Notes under the pieces: generated by a model | Database searches by the model: none | Seen by the model: the letters and a program-made list of their open reading frames with translations, nothing else | What the model was told of the DNA's origin: nothing | Source of the DNA: Franconibacter helveticus LMG 23732 | GTDB lineage: Bacteria > Pseudomonadota > Gammaproteobacteria > Enterobacterales > Enterobacteriaceae | Reading direction: 5' to 3' | NCBI RefSeq assembly: GCF_000463115.2 | Contig: NZ_AWFX01000006.1 | Location: 31,933-95,932, forward strand | DNA length: 64,000 bases | Made by a program: the position numbers and the translations under genes | Shown: positions 32,561 to 43,543 of the stretch, one piece after another | Position numbering within the stretch: position 1 is the stretch's first letter | How the letters are laid out: each line of letters starts with the position of its first letter

Positions 32561-32871
32561 CGGTAATCAGACGGCGTACGGTCGAATTCGCGTCTGAAAA
32601 TCCGTGAGAAAGTTTGCTGTGAAACGTAGCCATAATCCATGGCGATATCAAAGATAGGCCGTCGGGTACTGCGCAACTCCTGCGCCGCCAGCAGCAACCG
32701 GCGCTGACGAATGTATTCGCCCAGCGTCTGACGCATCACCGTACGAAACATCCGCTGTAAATACCATTTCGAATAACCCGACTTTTTCGCCACCACGTCA
32801 ATATTCAGTGGCTGGTCAATATGCTCATCAATCCATTCCGTCAGCGTGTGGATGATTTCCTGGTGCGACAT
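32548..32871 (-). CDS. soxS: Superoxide response activator SoxS
   Basis: AraC/XylS-type single-domain activator of the superoxide and redox-drug regulon, with two helix-turn-helix motifs (IDVVAKKSGYSKWYLQRMFR near 24-43 and IFDIAMDYGYVSQQTFSRIF near 74-93). The product has 107 residues, the same as E. coli. Transcription is from the SoxR-controlled promoter at 32920-32950. Its 3' end overlaps the end of pdeC. Confidence 0.97.
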   Translation of the reverse strand: MSHQEIIHTLTEWIDEHIDQPLNIDVVAKKSGYSKWYLQRMFRTVMRQTLGEYIRQRRLLLAAQELRSTRRPIFDIAMDYGYVSQQTFSRIFRREFDRTPSDYRHSA

Positions 32872-32914
32872 AAGACATCCTCTTCATTGATTATCGATTA
32901 GCCGTGCGTTATGA

Positions 32915-32950
32915 GGCCGAGTATAATTCCTCAAGTTAACTTGAGGTAAA
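32915..32950 (-). promoter_or_regulatory. soxS promoter with SoxR operator
   Basis: Perfect 18-base palindrome CCTCAAGTTAACTTGAGG at 32929-32946, lying between -35 TTTACC (32945-32950) and -10 TATACT on the minus strand. The spacer is 19 bases, the overlong spacing known for SoxR/MerR-type promoters that oxidised SoxR untwists. Confidence 0.95.
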
Positions 32951-32955
32951 GCCCT

Positions 32956-33414
32956 ATGGATAAGAAAATGCCCCGGCTTAAGCATCTGCTGACGCCCGGC
33001 GAAGTGGCGAAGCGCAGCGGCGTCGCCGTCTCCGCGCTTCATTTCTACGAAAGCAAAGGGTTGATAAAAAGCACCCGCAATGCAGGTAATCAACGCCGCT
33101 ACTCAAGGGATGTGCTGCGCTACGTAGCCATTATCAAAATCGCGCAACGGATCGGCATACCGCTTGCCACCGTTGGCGAAGCGTTCGGCATTCTGCCGGA
33201 CGGACACACCCTAAGCGCAAAGGAATGGAAACAGCTTTCGTCGCAGTGGCGCGAAGAGCTGGACCGGCGTATCAAAACGCTGGTATCGCTAAGAGACGAT
33301 CTGGATGGCTGTATTGGCTGCGGCTGTTTGTCCCGCAGCGACTGCCCACTGCGTAACCCGAACGATAAACTGGGGGAGCAGGGCACCGGCGCGCGCTTGC
33401 TGGAAGAGGAATAA
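32956..33414 (+). CDS. soxR: Redox-sensing transcriptional activator SoxR
   Basis: MerR-family dimer with a [2Fe-2S] cluster per subunit; oxidised or nitrosylated SoxR activates soxS. The product has 152 residues: winged helix ([20 protein letters not shown] near 12-31), dimerisation helix, and cluster ligands in [12 protein letters not shown] near 117-128. It is divergent from soxS around the shared operator. Its stop codon overlaps the 3' end of the predicted antisense SraL RNA. Confidence 0.97.
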   Translation: MDKKMPRLKHLLTPGEVAKRSGVAVSALHFYESKGLIKSTRNAGNQRRYSRDVLRYVAIIKIAQRIGIPLATVGEAFGILPDGHTLSAKEWKQLSSQWREELDRRIKTLVSLRDDLDGCIGCGCLSRSDCPLRNPNDKLGEQGTGARLLEEE

Positions 33415-33553
33415 AAAACGAAAGCGCCCATAACGGGCGCTTTCGGGTTTTCCGGTCTTGGTCTTTCGCTCTATCCCGCTGTCTCACGGGAGGGTTTCCC
33501 CCGACATCGCGCCCCTCGGTAGTATCATGCTGGAGGGTCCGGGCTGCGCCGAC
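33412..33553 (-). ncRNA. sraL: Small RNA SraL (RyjA)
   Basis: Minus-strand RNA of about 140 bases next to the soxR end. A -10 of CTATACTT type (TATACT complement at 33560-33565) puts the start near 33553; the C before TATACT suits sigma-S. The 3' end is an 11-base-pair stem CGAAAGCGCCC/GGGCGCTTTCG (33419-33445, loop ATAAC) followed on the minus strand by TTTTTT. E. coli SraL lies at the same place, has about this length, is RpoS-dependent and shares its terminator with soxR. Assignment rests on position and structure, not on an alignment. Confidence 0.75.
33419..33445. terminator. Shared soxR/SraL terminator stem
   Basis: Eleven-base-pair stem with a five-base loop. The strong U tract is on the minus strand (SraL side); on the plus strand only GGGTTTT follows, so it is weaker for soxR. 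Confidence 0.8.
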
Positions 33554-33677
33554 ACTGCAAGTATAGTTGATCCCCGCCTTTTTCAGGCAAATCCGGCGTT
33601 TTTTTATTCACTGCCGCCTCCGGCATGGCGGCCCGTTACCTATAGTGTATTTAACTGATTAAACACGAGGTTAGGCC

Positions 33678-34346
33678 ATGCTGACTGTCCATCATCTTAA
33701 CAACTCCCGTTCGCAGCGCATTCTCTGGGCGCTGGAAGAGCTAAACCAGCCCTACCAGATAGTGCGCTATCAGCGGGAAGCAACCATGCTGGCGCCCGAA
33801 TCGCTGAAAAAAGTGCATCCGCTCGGCAAGTCGCCGGTACTGGAAGATAACGGCCATAAGCTGGTCGAGTCTGGCGCCATTCTGGAATATTTGCAGGAAA
33901 CGTACGACAGCGAACAGAAGCTAAAGCCGCAGAACCCGGCGGAAAAACTCGATTACCGCTTCTGGCTGCATTACGCCGAAGGCTCGCTGATGCCGCTGTT
34001 AATGATGAAGCTGGTGTTTTCAAGCCTTGGCAAAAAGCCGGTGCCGCTTGGCTTTCGCACCATCGGCAAGGCGTTAGGGCAGGGGGTGCAAAAGGCTTAT
34101 CTCAACAAGCAAATTGCCACGCATACGCAATTTATTGAAAACCATCTTAAACAACATCCCTGGTTCGCCGGGCAAACCTTCAGCATGGCGGATATTCAGA
34201 TGAGTTTTCCGGTTATCGCGCTGCTCGCGCGCGGCGGGGTCAGCGATGTGCCGCAGCTGGAAGCCTGGAAAAAGAATATAGAGGCGCGTCCGGCTTACCA
34301 GCGCGCCATGGAAAAAGGCGGTCCTTTTACGCTTCCTGGCGCCTGA
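33678..34346 (+). CDS. Glutathione S-transferase family protein
   Basis: Soluble GST of 222 residues. The thioredoxin-like N-terminal domain starts MLTVHHLNNSRSQRILWALE, with the active-site Ser in NNSRSQR and the conserved Pro in GKSPVL near 52-57 and ESGAILEYL near 64-72. The helical C-terminal domain contains FAGQTFSMADIQMSFPV near 163-179. The substrate is unknown. K-12 lacks a gene here between soxR and ghxP. It is preceded by ACGAGGTTAGGCC and is probably monocistronic. Confidence 0.88.
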   Translation: MLTVHHLNNSRSQRILWALEELNQPYQIVRYQREATMLAPESLKKVHPLGKSPVLEDNGHKLVESGAILEYLQETYDSEQKLKPQNPAEKLDYRFWLHYAEGSLMPLLMMKLVFSSLGKKPVPLGFRTIGKALGQGVQKAYLNKQIATHTQFIENHLKQHPWFAGQTFSMADIQMSFPVIALLARGGVSDVPQLEAWKKNIEARPAYQRAMEKGGPFTLPGA

Positions 34347-34421
34347 AGCATGCGAAAACCCTATGAGGCATGGCAAAAACAAAAACGCTATTGTGCATAA
34401 TTGTTGCGAACTTGCGCATTA

Positions 34422-34437
34422 ACGATATCGTTTGCGC
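34422..34437 (-). promoter_or_regulatory. Candidate PurR operator 1 upstream of ghxP
   Basis: Minus-strand GCGCAAACGATATCGT matches 13 of 16 positions of ACGCAAACGTTTTCGT. E. coli ghxP is known to be PurR-regulated. The 348-base gap 34347-34694 otherwise shows no gene. Confidence 0.5.
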
Positions 34438-34564
34438 ATAACGCGACGATTAATTAACCAGCCAGCGGCGTTTTTCATGAAAAGCGGGAAAGTTATGTTG
34501 AAAATCCCCGCAGGAAGGCTGGATAATCGTTTGCCTTAAATTGACGAGCCGTTTTTACGCGCGG

Positions 34565-34580
34565 AGTTAAACGTTTGCTT
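34565..34580 (+). promoter_or_regulatory. Candidate PurR operator 2 upstream of ghxP
   Basis: AGTTAAACGTTTGCTT holds the perfect core AAACGTTTGC and matches about 12 of 16 positions of the operator. It lies 115 bases before the ghxP start, a plausible promoter position. Confidence 0.45.
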
Positions 34581-34694
34581 TGCGTGGCCCCCACCTTTGC
34601 CACGCACTCAGCCAGGGAATTGACGTTTGATCGGCAGTGGGTTGTCCACCACGCGTAGAAGCGAAACCATAAAAATCTCAGGGGATGTTTCATT

Positions 34695-36044
34695 ATGTCT
34701 ACGCCTTCAGCGCGTACCGGCGGTTCGCTTGACGCCTTCTTTAAAATTTCAGCGCGCGGCAGCACCGTCCGTCAGGAAGTGGTCGCGGGTCTTACGACCT
34801 TTCTCGCGATGGTTTACTCCGTTATCGTCGTGCCGGGCATGCTGGGCAAAGCAGGCTTCCCACCTGCCGCCGTGTTTGTCGCCACCTGTCTCGTGGCCGG
34901 TTTTGGCTCCATCATTATGGGGCTGTGGGCGAATCTGCCGCTGGCTATCGGCTGCGCTATCTCACTGACCGCTTTTACCGCGTTCAGCCTGGTGCTCGGC
35001 CAGCAGATCAGCGTGCCGGTCGCGCTTGGCGCCGTGTTCCTGATGGGCGTGCTGTTTACCATTATTTCCGCCACCGGCATTCGCAGCTGGATTTTGCGTA
35101 ACCTGCCGCAAGGGGTTGCGCACGGCACCGGCATTGGTATCGGCCTGTTCCTGCTGCTCATCGCTGCAAACGGCGTCGGGCTGGTTATCAAAAACCCGCT
35201 GGACGGCCTGCCGGTCGCGCTCGGCCACTTCGCCAGCTTCCCGGTTATCATGTCGCTGATTGGCCTGGCGGTGATCATCGGCCTGGAAAAACTGAAAGTT
35301 CCGGGCGGCATTCTGCTGACGATCATCGGCATCTCGGTAGTTGGGCTGATTTTCGACCCGGCGGTGCACTTCTCCGGCATCTTCGCCATGCCTTCGCTGA
35401 AAGATGAGCAGGGTCATTCGCTTATCGGCAGTCTCGATATTATGGGCGCCCTCAACCCGGTGGTGATCCCAAGCGTGCTGGCGCTGGTCATGACGGCGGT
35501 ATTCGACGCTACCGGCACCATCCGCGCGGTGGCGGGTCAGGCGAACCTGCTGGATAAAGACGGGCAAATCATCGACGGCGGCAAAGCGCTGACCACCGAT
35601 TCGCTCTCCAGCGTCTTCTCAGGCGTCGTGGGCGCAGCCCCTGCGGCGGTTTATATTGAATCCGCAGCCGGGACGGCGGCAGGCGGCAAAACCGGCCTGA
35701 CGGCGCTGACCGTCGGCGTGCTGTTCTTGCTCATCCTGTTCCTCTCGCCGCTCTCTTATCTGGTGCCCGCTTACGCCACTGCGCCGGCGCTGATGTATGT
35801 CGGCCTGCTGATGCTGAGCAACGTGGCGAAGATCGATTTCGCGGACTTTGTGGACGCTATGGCGGGCCTCATTACCGCCGTGTTTATCGTTCTGACCTGC
35901 AATATCGTCACCGGCATCATGATTGGCTTCGCTTCGCTTGTTATTGGCCGCATCGTCTCCGGCGAGTTCCGCAAGCTCAATATCGGCACCGTAGTTATCG
36001 CCATTGCGCTGGTCGCTTTTTACGCAGGCGGCTGGGCTATCTAA
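34695..36044 (+). CDS. ghxP: Guanine/hypoxanthine permease GhxP
   Basis: Inner-membrane proton symporter of the AzgA-like NCS2 family for guanine and hypoxanthine. The product has 449 residues and about 12-14 membrane segments. Close identity to E. coli GhxP (YjcD) includes [20 protein letters not shown] near 25-44 and [20 protein letters not shown] near 256-275. A start at 34695 after CAGGGGATGTTTCATT fits the known N terminus. Confidence 0.95.
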   Translation: MSTPSARTGGSLDAFFKISARGSTVRQEVVAGLTTFLAMVYSVIVVPGMLGKAGFPPAAVFVATCLVAGFGSIIMGLWANLPLAIGCAISLTAFTAFSLVLGQQISVPVALGAVFLMGVLFTIISATGIRSWILRNLPQGVAHGTGIGIGLFLLLIAANGVGLVIKNPLDGLPVALGHFASFPVIMSLIGLAVIIGLEKLKVPGGILLTIIGISVVGLIFDPAVHFSGIFAMPSLKDEQGHSLIGSLDIMGALNPVVIPSVLALVMTAVFDATGTIRAVAGQANLLDKDGQIIDGGKALTTDSLSSVFSGVVGAAPAAVYIESAAGTAAGGKTGLTALTVGVLFLLILFLSPLSYLVPAYATAPALMYVGLLMLSNVAKIDFADFVDAMAGLITAVFIVLTCNIVTGIMIGFASLVIGRIVSGEFRKLNIGTVVIAIALVAFYAGGWAI

Positions 36045-36058
36045 GCGTTTCTTCTCAG

Positions 36059-36085
36059 ACGGGCGGCATCGGCCGCCCGTTTTTT
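36059..36085 (+). terminator. Terminator after ghxP
   Basis: Nine-base-pair stem ACGGGCGGC/GCCGCCCGT with ATCG loop and a T tract. Confidence 0.88.
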
Positions 36086-36191
36086 CCCGCTTTAAGGCAC
36101 ATCTTGTTTTCTTTTGATTGATGACGATGTTCTATTATCAGGGCACAACAGCGCATTTCTGATACAAAACACACCGTAATCGAAGGAACGC

Positions 36192-37838
36192 ATGGAAATC
36201 TTTTTTACCATTCTCATCATGACCCTTGTGGTCTCCCTCTCCGGGGTAGCGACGCGAGTGCTTCCCTTCCAAATCCCGCTCCCGCTCATGCAAATCGCCA
36301 TCGGGGCGCTGCTTGCCTGGCCGCGCTTTGGCCTGCATGTGGATTTCAACCCAGAACTCTTTCTGGTGCTCTTTATCCCGCCGTTGCTGTTTGCCGACGG
36401 CTGGAAAACCCCAACGCGGGAATTTCTTGAACACGGCCGGGAGATAATCGGCCTCGCGCTGGCGCTCGTCGTTATTACCGTGGTCGGCATCGGCTTTCTC
36501 ATCTACTGGATGGTGCCGGGCATTCCGCTTATCCCGGCCTTTGCGCTGGCGGCGGTGCTGTCGCCGACCGACGCCGTGGCGCTGTCCGGCATCGTGGGCG
36601 AAGGGCGCATTCCGAAGAAAATCATGGGTATTTTGCAGGGCGAGGCGTTGATGAACGACGCTTCCGGCCTGGTGGCGTTGAAATTCGCCGTGGCCGTGGC
36701 GATGGGGACAATGGTCTTCACCGTAGGCGGCGCGACGGTCGAGTTTCTCAAAGTGGCGATTGGCGGCTTGCTCGCGGGTATCGCAGTAAGCTGGCTCTAT
36801 GGTCGCTCGCTGCGCCTGCTGAGCCGCTGGGGCGGCGATGAGCCCGCCACCCAGACGCTGATGCTGCTGCTGCTACCGTTCGCCTCGTACCTGATTGCCG
36901 AACACATCGGCGTTTCCGGCATTCTGGCCGCCGTAGCGGCAGGCATGACCATCACCCGTTCCGGCGTGCTGCGCCGTGCGCCGCTCGCCATGCGACTGCG
37001 CGCCAACAGCGTCTGGTCGATGCTGGAGTTTGTCTTTAACGGCATGGTTTTCCTGATGCTGGGCCTGCAACTGCCGGGCATTCTGGAAGGCTCTCTCGCT
37101 CAGGCGGAGCTGGATCCGAATGTCGAAGTCTGGATGCTCTTCCTCGACATCGTGCTTATCTACGTGGCGCTTATCGCGGTGCGTTTCGCCTGGTTGTGGG
37201 TCATGAAGCGCTTTAGCCGTCGTTTCCTCACTAAAAAGCCGATGGAGTTTGGTTCTTACACCACGCGCGAGCTGTTTATCGCCTCTTTTGCCGGCGTGCG
37301 CGGCGCCATTACGCTTGCCGGCGTGCTCTCCATTCCATTGCTGCTGCCGGACGGTTCGCTCTTCCCGGCGCGCTATGAGCTGATTTTCCTGGCGATGGGC
37401 GTCATTCTTTTCTCGCTGATCGTCGGCGTTATTATGCTGCCCATCCTGCTGCAAAAAGTGGAAGTGGCGGATCACGCCCTGGCGCGCAAAGAAGAGCGCA
37501 AAGTCAGATCGCTTCTGGCTGAGGTGGCTATCACCGCTGTGCAGAAAAAAGAAGAGCGCCTGGCGGCAGATGTTAATGAGAACATCGATGACGACCTGCT
37601 GCGCGAAGTCAGCTCGAGGGTTATCGGCAACCTGCGTCGCCGCGCCGACGGGCGTAACGATGTGGAAAACAGCGAGCTTGAAGAGAGCCTTGAGCGGCGT
37701 TTTCGCCTGGCGGCGCTGAACGCCGAGCGCGGGGAGCTTTATCACCTGCGCGCCACGCAGCAGATAAGCAACGAAACGTTGATGAAAATGCTGCGCGACC
37801 TGGATCTGCTCGAAGCCTTGTTAAGCGAGAAAAACTAA
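36192..37838 (+). CDS. yjcE: Na+/H+ antiporter YjcE (CPA1 family)
   Basis: Inner-membrane cation/proton antiporter of 548 residues. There are about 12 membrane segments in the first 410 residues. Conserved CPA1 features are LSPTDAVALSGIVGEGRIPK near 120-139, GEALMNDASGLVALKFAV near 148-165 with the ion-binding Asn-Asp pair, and FAGVRGAITLAGVLSIPLLL near 364-383. The cytoplasmic tail (about 420-548) is charged. It is close to E. coli YjcE throughout. Confidence 0.94.
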   Translation: MEIFFTILIMTLVVSLSGVATRVLPFQIPLPLMQIAIGALLAWPRFGLHVDFNPELFLVLFIPPLLFADGWKTPTREFLEHGREIIGLALALVVITVVGIGFLIYWMVPGIPLIPAFALAAVLSPTDAVALSGIVGEGRIPKKIMGILQGEALMNDASGLVALKFAVAVAMGTMVFTVGGATVEFLKVAIGGLLAGIAVSWLYGRSLRLLSRWGGDEPATQTLMLLLLPFASYLIAEHIGVSGILAAVAAGMTITRSGVLRRAPLAMRLRANSVWSMLEFVFNGMVFLMLGLQLPGILEGSLAQAELDPNVEVWMLFLDIVLIYVALIAVRFAWLWVMKRFSRRFLTKKPMEFGSYTTRELFIASFAGVRGAITLAGVLSIPLLLPDGSLFPARYELIFLAMGVILFSLIVGVIMLPILLQKVEVADHALARKEERKVRSLLAEVAITAVQKKEERLAADVNENIDDDLLREVSSRVIGNLRRRADGRNDVENSELEESLERRFRLAALNAERGELYHLRATQQISNETLMKMLRDLDLLEALLSEKN

Positions 37839-37841
37839 GCC

Positions 37842-38735
37842 TTACTGGCCCGCTCCGGCGGGCCAGAACGTTTTACAGCAGGCTATCCACGCCTGCGCGC
37901 TCTGCGACAGATAAACCCCCTCGCGCCAGATCATTCCCAGCTCCCAGCGCAAATCGCTTTCCAGCGGCAGCCACATCAGCGTGGTTTTATCGAGCTTTTC
38001 ACAAACAGGCTCGGGCAAGATGGCGACGCCTACGCCTGCCTGCACCATCGCCGCCAGAAAATCCCACTGGCCGCTGCGCACGGCAATGCGCGGCTTAATC
38101 TCATGCGCGCTAAAAAGCTGCATAAGCTGGCGGCTTAAGGCGAAATCTTCGTTGTAGATAAGCAGCGGTTCGCTCGCCAGCTGCTGCGGTTCGACAGACT
38201 TGCGGCGCAGCCAGATGCCGGAGCGGGGAGCGAGCACGCAGAGCGGATGGCTGAACAGGGGCAGGGCGGCGAAGCTGCTCTCTTCCTCAACGGGCAGCGC
38301 GGTAATCGCCAGATCGAGTTCGCCGTTGAGCACGGCTTGCTGCACGGTCAGCCCGCCGAATTCGGAAATTTTTAGCTCCACGCCCGGATAGCGCTGGCGG
38401 TAAAGGCTGATGGGGCCCGCCATCGTCATCCCCACCATGGGCGGTATGCCAAGGCGCAGCACGCCTTTGTTGAGGTGGTTAATGTCGCTGAGTTCTGATT
38501 CGAGCTGGCGAAATTCGGCAAGAATAGTGAGGCCGCGTTCATAGACCACGCGGCCGGTGTCGGTCAGCAGCAGCCTGCGCCCGTCGCGGATAAGCAGCGT
38601 GCAGTTAAGCTCGTCCTCCAGGTTGCGCAACATCTTGCTGATGGTGGGCTGGGTGACGAAAAGATTCTGCGCCGCGCGGGTAAAGCTTTGCTGGCGCACC
38701 ACCTCGACAAAGTACCGCAGCGTTCTGATATCCAT
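37842..38735 (-). CDS. LysR-family regulator adjacent to cidAB-like genes
   Basis: LysR-type transcriptional regulator, 297 residues, with N-terminal winged helix (FTRAAQNLFVTQPTISKMLR near 18-37) and a periplasmic-binding-like effector domain (about 92-290). Divergent from the CidA/CidB pair, with about 100 bases between, which is the arrangement of CidR-type regulators of murein-hydrolase export genes. Regulation of cidAB by this protein is inferred from position. The effector is unknown; acetate is sensed in Staphylococcus CidR systems. Confidence 0.88.
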   Translation of the reverse strand: MDIRTLRYFVEVVRQQSFTRAAQNLFVTQPTISKMLRNLEDELNCTLLIRDGRRLLLTDTGRVVYERGLTILAEFRQLESELSDINHLNKGVLRLGIPPMVGMTMAGPISLYRQRYPGVELKISEFGGLTVQQAVLNGELDLAITALPVEEESSFAALPLFSHPLCVLAPRSGIWLRRKSVEPQQLASEPLLIYNEDFALSRQLMQLFSAHEIKPRIAVRSGQWDFLAAMVQAGVGVAILPEPVCEKLDKTTLMWLPLESDLRWELGMIWREGVYLSQSAQAWIACCKTFWPAGAGQ

Positions 38736-38837
38736 AACTATTCCTTCAAACTATAGCTGCAATGAGTTTAATTCATTTCGCCGCCGCAGTGGCGCTGCCT
38801 ATACTGGCGCTCTGCCGTTTTTTCTGGAATGTTGACC

Positions 38838-39263
38838 ATGATCCTGGCGTTACGTCGCTTTACGCCTGCCGTGACCCGCCCGCTGCAAATCGCGCTTCAG
38901 GTTCTTCTTTATGTCGGGCTATTTCTGCTTGCAGAAAGCCTGGTGAACGCGCTGCATTTGCCGCTTCCCGCCAACCTTGTCGGCATGCTGTTAATGCTGG
39001 CGCTGATTGTATTCCGCGTGCTGCCGCTGAGCTGGGTGCGGGCTGGCGCGCGCTGGCTGCTGGCGGAAATGCTGCTTTTCTTCGTGCCGGCCGTGGTGGC
39101 GGTGGTGAACTATGCGCAGTTGCTGATGGTTGAGGGCTGGCGCATTTTTCTGGTGATTGCGCTCAGCACGGTGCTGGTACTGGGCGCCACCGCCTGGGTC
39201 GTGGATAAAGTGTACCGCTTTGAGCTGGCGCGCGAGGCGCGCAAACAGGGGCGCCATGAGTAA
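38838..39263 (+). CDS. CidA/LrgA-family holin-like protein
   Basis: Small integral membrane protein with four hydrophobic segments; the family modulates murein hydrolase activity and has been linked to export of overflow metabolites such as pyruvate. The start at 38838 gives 141 residues and is preferred because CTGGA lies about nine bases upstream; ATG 38829 would add three residues but has no spaced ribosome site. Conserved LPLPANLVGMLLMLALIVFR near 45-64. It overlaps the next gene by eight bases (ATGAGTAA). Confidence 0.85.
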   Translation: MILALRRFTPAVTRPLQIALQVLLYVGLFLLAESLVNALHLPLPANLVGMLLMLALIVFRVLPLSWVRAGARWLLAEMLLFFVPAVVAVVNYAQLLMVEGWRIFLVIALSTVLVLGATAWVVDKVYRFELAREARKQGRHE

Positions 39264-39945
39264 TTTCACGTTAAGCGCGCTCTGCCTGGTGGTCACCGTC
39301 GCGCTCTATTTCGCCAATAAAAAACTCTACCGTCGTTTTCGCGCCCTGCCGCTGATGCCGCTAGTGTTCACGCCGTTGCTGCTGGTGCTGATGCTGGTGT
39401 TCGGCCATATCTCTTATCAAAACTATATTGGCGAAACCCACTGGCTGCTCTGGCTGCTTGGCCCGGCGACCATCGCTTTTGCAGTGCCCGTGTACGACAA
39501 CCTGGCGGTTATTAAGCGCCACTGGCTGTCGCTTTCCGCAGGCGTTATTACCGCGACGGTGGTGGCGGTAACCAGTTCGGTATGGCTGGCGCGTCTTTTT
39601 ACATTGCCGGATGAGATCCAGCGCAGCCTGGCGGTTCGTTCTGTCACTACTCCTTTCGCGCTGGCGGCGGCCGGGCCGATTGGCGGGCAGGCGGACCTGG
39701 TGGCGCTGTTTGTGGTGATTACCGGCGTCTTCGGCATGGCGGTCGGCGATGTGCTTTTTCTGCGGCTTTCCATCAACGCCGGGCTTGCAAAGGGCGCCGG
39801 TTTCGGCGCCGCCTCGCATGGCGCAGGCACGGCGCGCGCTTATGAGCTTGGTCCGCAGGAAGGCACCATCGCGAGCCTGGTGATGATGCTCTCCGGCGTG
39901 GTGATGGTGCTTATTGCGCCGCTGGTGGCGCGCCTGATGTTCTGA
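39256..39945 (+). CDS. CidB/LrgB-family membrane protein
   Basis: Partner of the CidA-like protein. The start at 39256 (MSNFTLSALCLVVTVALYFA) lies inside the end of cidA, indicating translational coupling, and gives 229 residues with about seven hydrophobic segments. LrgB motifs visible are LLGPATIAFAVPVYDNL near 71-87, RSVTTPFALAAAGPIGG near 127-143 and AASHGAGTARAYELGPQEGT near 180-199. Confidence 0.88.
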   Translation: MSNFTLSALCLVVTVALYFANKKLYRRFRALPLMPLVFTPLLLVLMLVFGHISYQNYIGETHWLLWLLGPATIAFAVPVYDNLAVIKRHWLSLSAGVITATVVAVTSSVWLARLFTLPDEIQRSLAVRSVTTPFALAAAGPIGGQADLVALFVVITGVFGMAVGDVLFLRLSINAGLAKGAGFGAASHGAGTARAYELGPQEGTIASLVMMLSGVVMVLIAPLVARLMF

Positions 39946-39952
39946 ACCGACG

Positions 39953-41245
39953 CTATTTTTGCAGCCGGCGAAGCAGTTCAAACTCGCTGAAATGCACCGG
40001 GCGCTGTTGCGCGATGGCGCGGTTGGCGGCAATGCCGGTCAGAATCGACAGCGCGCCAGCGCGGTGATCGGCGGCGCGCTTTAACGGGTCGTCGCCCGGC
40101 TCGCCGAAGAGATCCGCCAGCATGGCGTTATCGCCGCCGCCGTGCCCACCTTCGCCCATCGCGAATTCCGCTTTCCAGGGCGCCCCGAACAGCGGATAGA
40201 CCGTGATATCGCAGCGATCAAGGCTTCCCTCTGCCTCGCGCAAGCCTCCGCCATTCACATACGAATTTTCCACCAGCTTCATCTCAAGCCGCCCGCGGCT
40301 GCCGTTAAACACCACGTTAAGCCCTTCCAGCGGCAGATAAGCGTTGAGCGAGTAGGTCAGTTGCGTCTGGTTCTGGTATTTCATCAGCACCGACATCGTA
40401 TCTTCAATGGTAATGCCATCGCTAAAGACGCTCTGGTCGCGATAGTAGTTATCTTCATGTTCAGCATCGAGATACAACCCTTTAAGCTGCGGGTTATCCG
40501 CCATGTGCAGCGCGAACGGGTCGTCTTTCGCCGCCGCGTAGCCGTGGGCGCGCGGATAAAAATCTTTTACGCCGCGCTTTTCGGCATTTTCCCGGCCATA
40601 AAAGCGCAGGTCGCCCTCGGCATACACCCGCTGTGGATAGCTGTTCAGCCAGAAGTTCATCAGGTCGAAGTGGTGCGTGGATTTATGCACCAGCAGGCCG
40701 CCGCTGTTGCGTTTCTCCCGGTGCCAGCGGCGGAAATAATCGGCGCCGTGCTCGGTATTCAGCAGCCACTCGAAATGAACTGAAAAGACCTCGCCTATCG
40801 TGCCGTTCATCAGCAGTTCCCGCACTGTGCTGTGGTGCGGCGCGTAGCGGTAGTTGAAGGCGACGCGCACCTGGCGGCCCGTCTCTTCGATGGCGTCCAG
40901 AATGCGCAGCGCGCGCGGCTCGTCGATGGTCATCGGCTTTTCGGTGATGACATCGCAGCCTGCGCGCAGGGCGCGAACGATATACTCATCATGGGTGCGA
41001 TCCATCGTGGTGACGATAATCGTCTCCGGGCGCGTTTCGCGGATCATCGCCTCAAAATGCTCCGCCTGCCACAGCGAAGCAGGCTGCGCGCCTGCTTTTT
41101 CCAGCAGACCATTGGCGTACTGCATGCGCGTCTGGTTGCTGTCGCAAAAGGCCACCAGCTTCGCGCTTTCACGCCATTTACCGCCGATCGCGTCAATGTA
41201 AAGACCCGCGCGCCCGCCGGTTCCTACCAGAGCATAGTGCTTCAT
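39953..41245 (-). CDS. Gfo/Idh/MocA-family oxidoreductase, substrate unknown
   Basis: NAD(P)-dependent sugar or cyclitol dehydrogenase-like protein, 430 residues. The Rossmann loop is VGTGGRAGLYIDAI near 7-20 and the family EKPMTIDEPRALRI lies near 101-114. The C-terminal alpha/beta domain includes SGGLLVHKSTHHFDLMNFWL near 180-199, with the probable catalytic His. It stands alone, seven bases from convergent cidB and upstream of the actP end, with no transporter or kinase beside it, so the substrate cannot be inferred. Confidence 0.82.
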   Translation of the reverse strand: MKHYALVGTGGRAGLYIDAIGGKWRESAKLVAFCDSNQTRMQYANGLLEKAGAQPASLWQAEHFEAMIRETRPETIIVTTMDRTHDEYIVRALRAGCDVITEKPMTIDEPRALRILDAIEETGRQVRVAFNYRYAPHHSTVRELLMNGTIGEVFSVHFEWLLNTEHGADYFRRWHREKRNSGGLLVHKSTHHFDLMNFWLNSYPQRVYAEGDLRFYGRENAEKRGVKDFYPRAHGYAAAKDDPFALHMADNPQLKGLYLDAEHEDNYYRDQSVFSDGITIEDTMSVLMKYQNQTQLTYSLNAYLPLEGLNVVFNGSRGRLEMKLVENSYVNGGGLREAEGSLDRCDITVYPLFGAPWKAEFAMGEGGHGGGDNAMLADLFGEPGDDPLKRAADHRAGALSILTGIAANRAIAQQRPVHFSEFELLRRLQK

Positions 41246-41388
41246 AGCATCCTCGTTAGCTAAAATGAATTAACAGAATGAATAAATAAAAACACCGTTT
41301 CATTTTTCTAATGTAGCGCTATGGCGAAAGAGAGACAGAACAAGAGGGAGGAAATGTGATCCCCGGCCAAAATGACCGGGGAAGAAGG

Positions 41389-43358
<1,970 letters not shown>

Positions 43359-43390
43359 AGCATCTCCAGAGGTATACCCCTTGGTCCTTC

Positions 43391-43464
43391 CTGTCGCAGC
43401 GTCCGGCTTCGACGGGCGGCCGCCTGCGTTGAGGCGGCGTCCATTCGTCGCCTTCCTGCGACAG
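43391..43464. repeat. Cruciform-type inverted repeat between acs and yjcH
   Basis: Outer arms CTGTCGCAG (43391-43399) and CTGCGACAG (43456-43464) enclose an inner perfect stem GCCGCCT (43419-43425) with AGGCGGC (43432-43438). Such a structure within an operon can protect or process the upstream acs message. Confidence 0.6.
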
Positions 43465-43506
43465 CAACTTCTTCAGGGAGGGCAAGGTACAGGTTGGTCA
43501 TTATCT

Positions 43507-43528
43507 CCTCTCCCCGGTCGGGGAGAGG
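43507..43528. repeat. CCTCTCCCC-type intergenic hairpin
   Basis: Perfect nine-base-pair stem CCTCTCCCC/GGGGAGAGG with GGTC loop, followed by GCGTTAAGGTGAG. It belongs to the widespread short palindrome type with CTCACC-TTAACG-CCTCTCCCC flanks. A similar stem lies at 51826-51853. Confidence 0.6.
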
Positions 43529-43543
43529 CGTTAAGGTGAGAAG

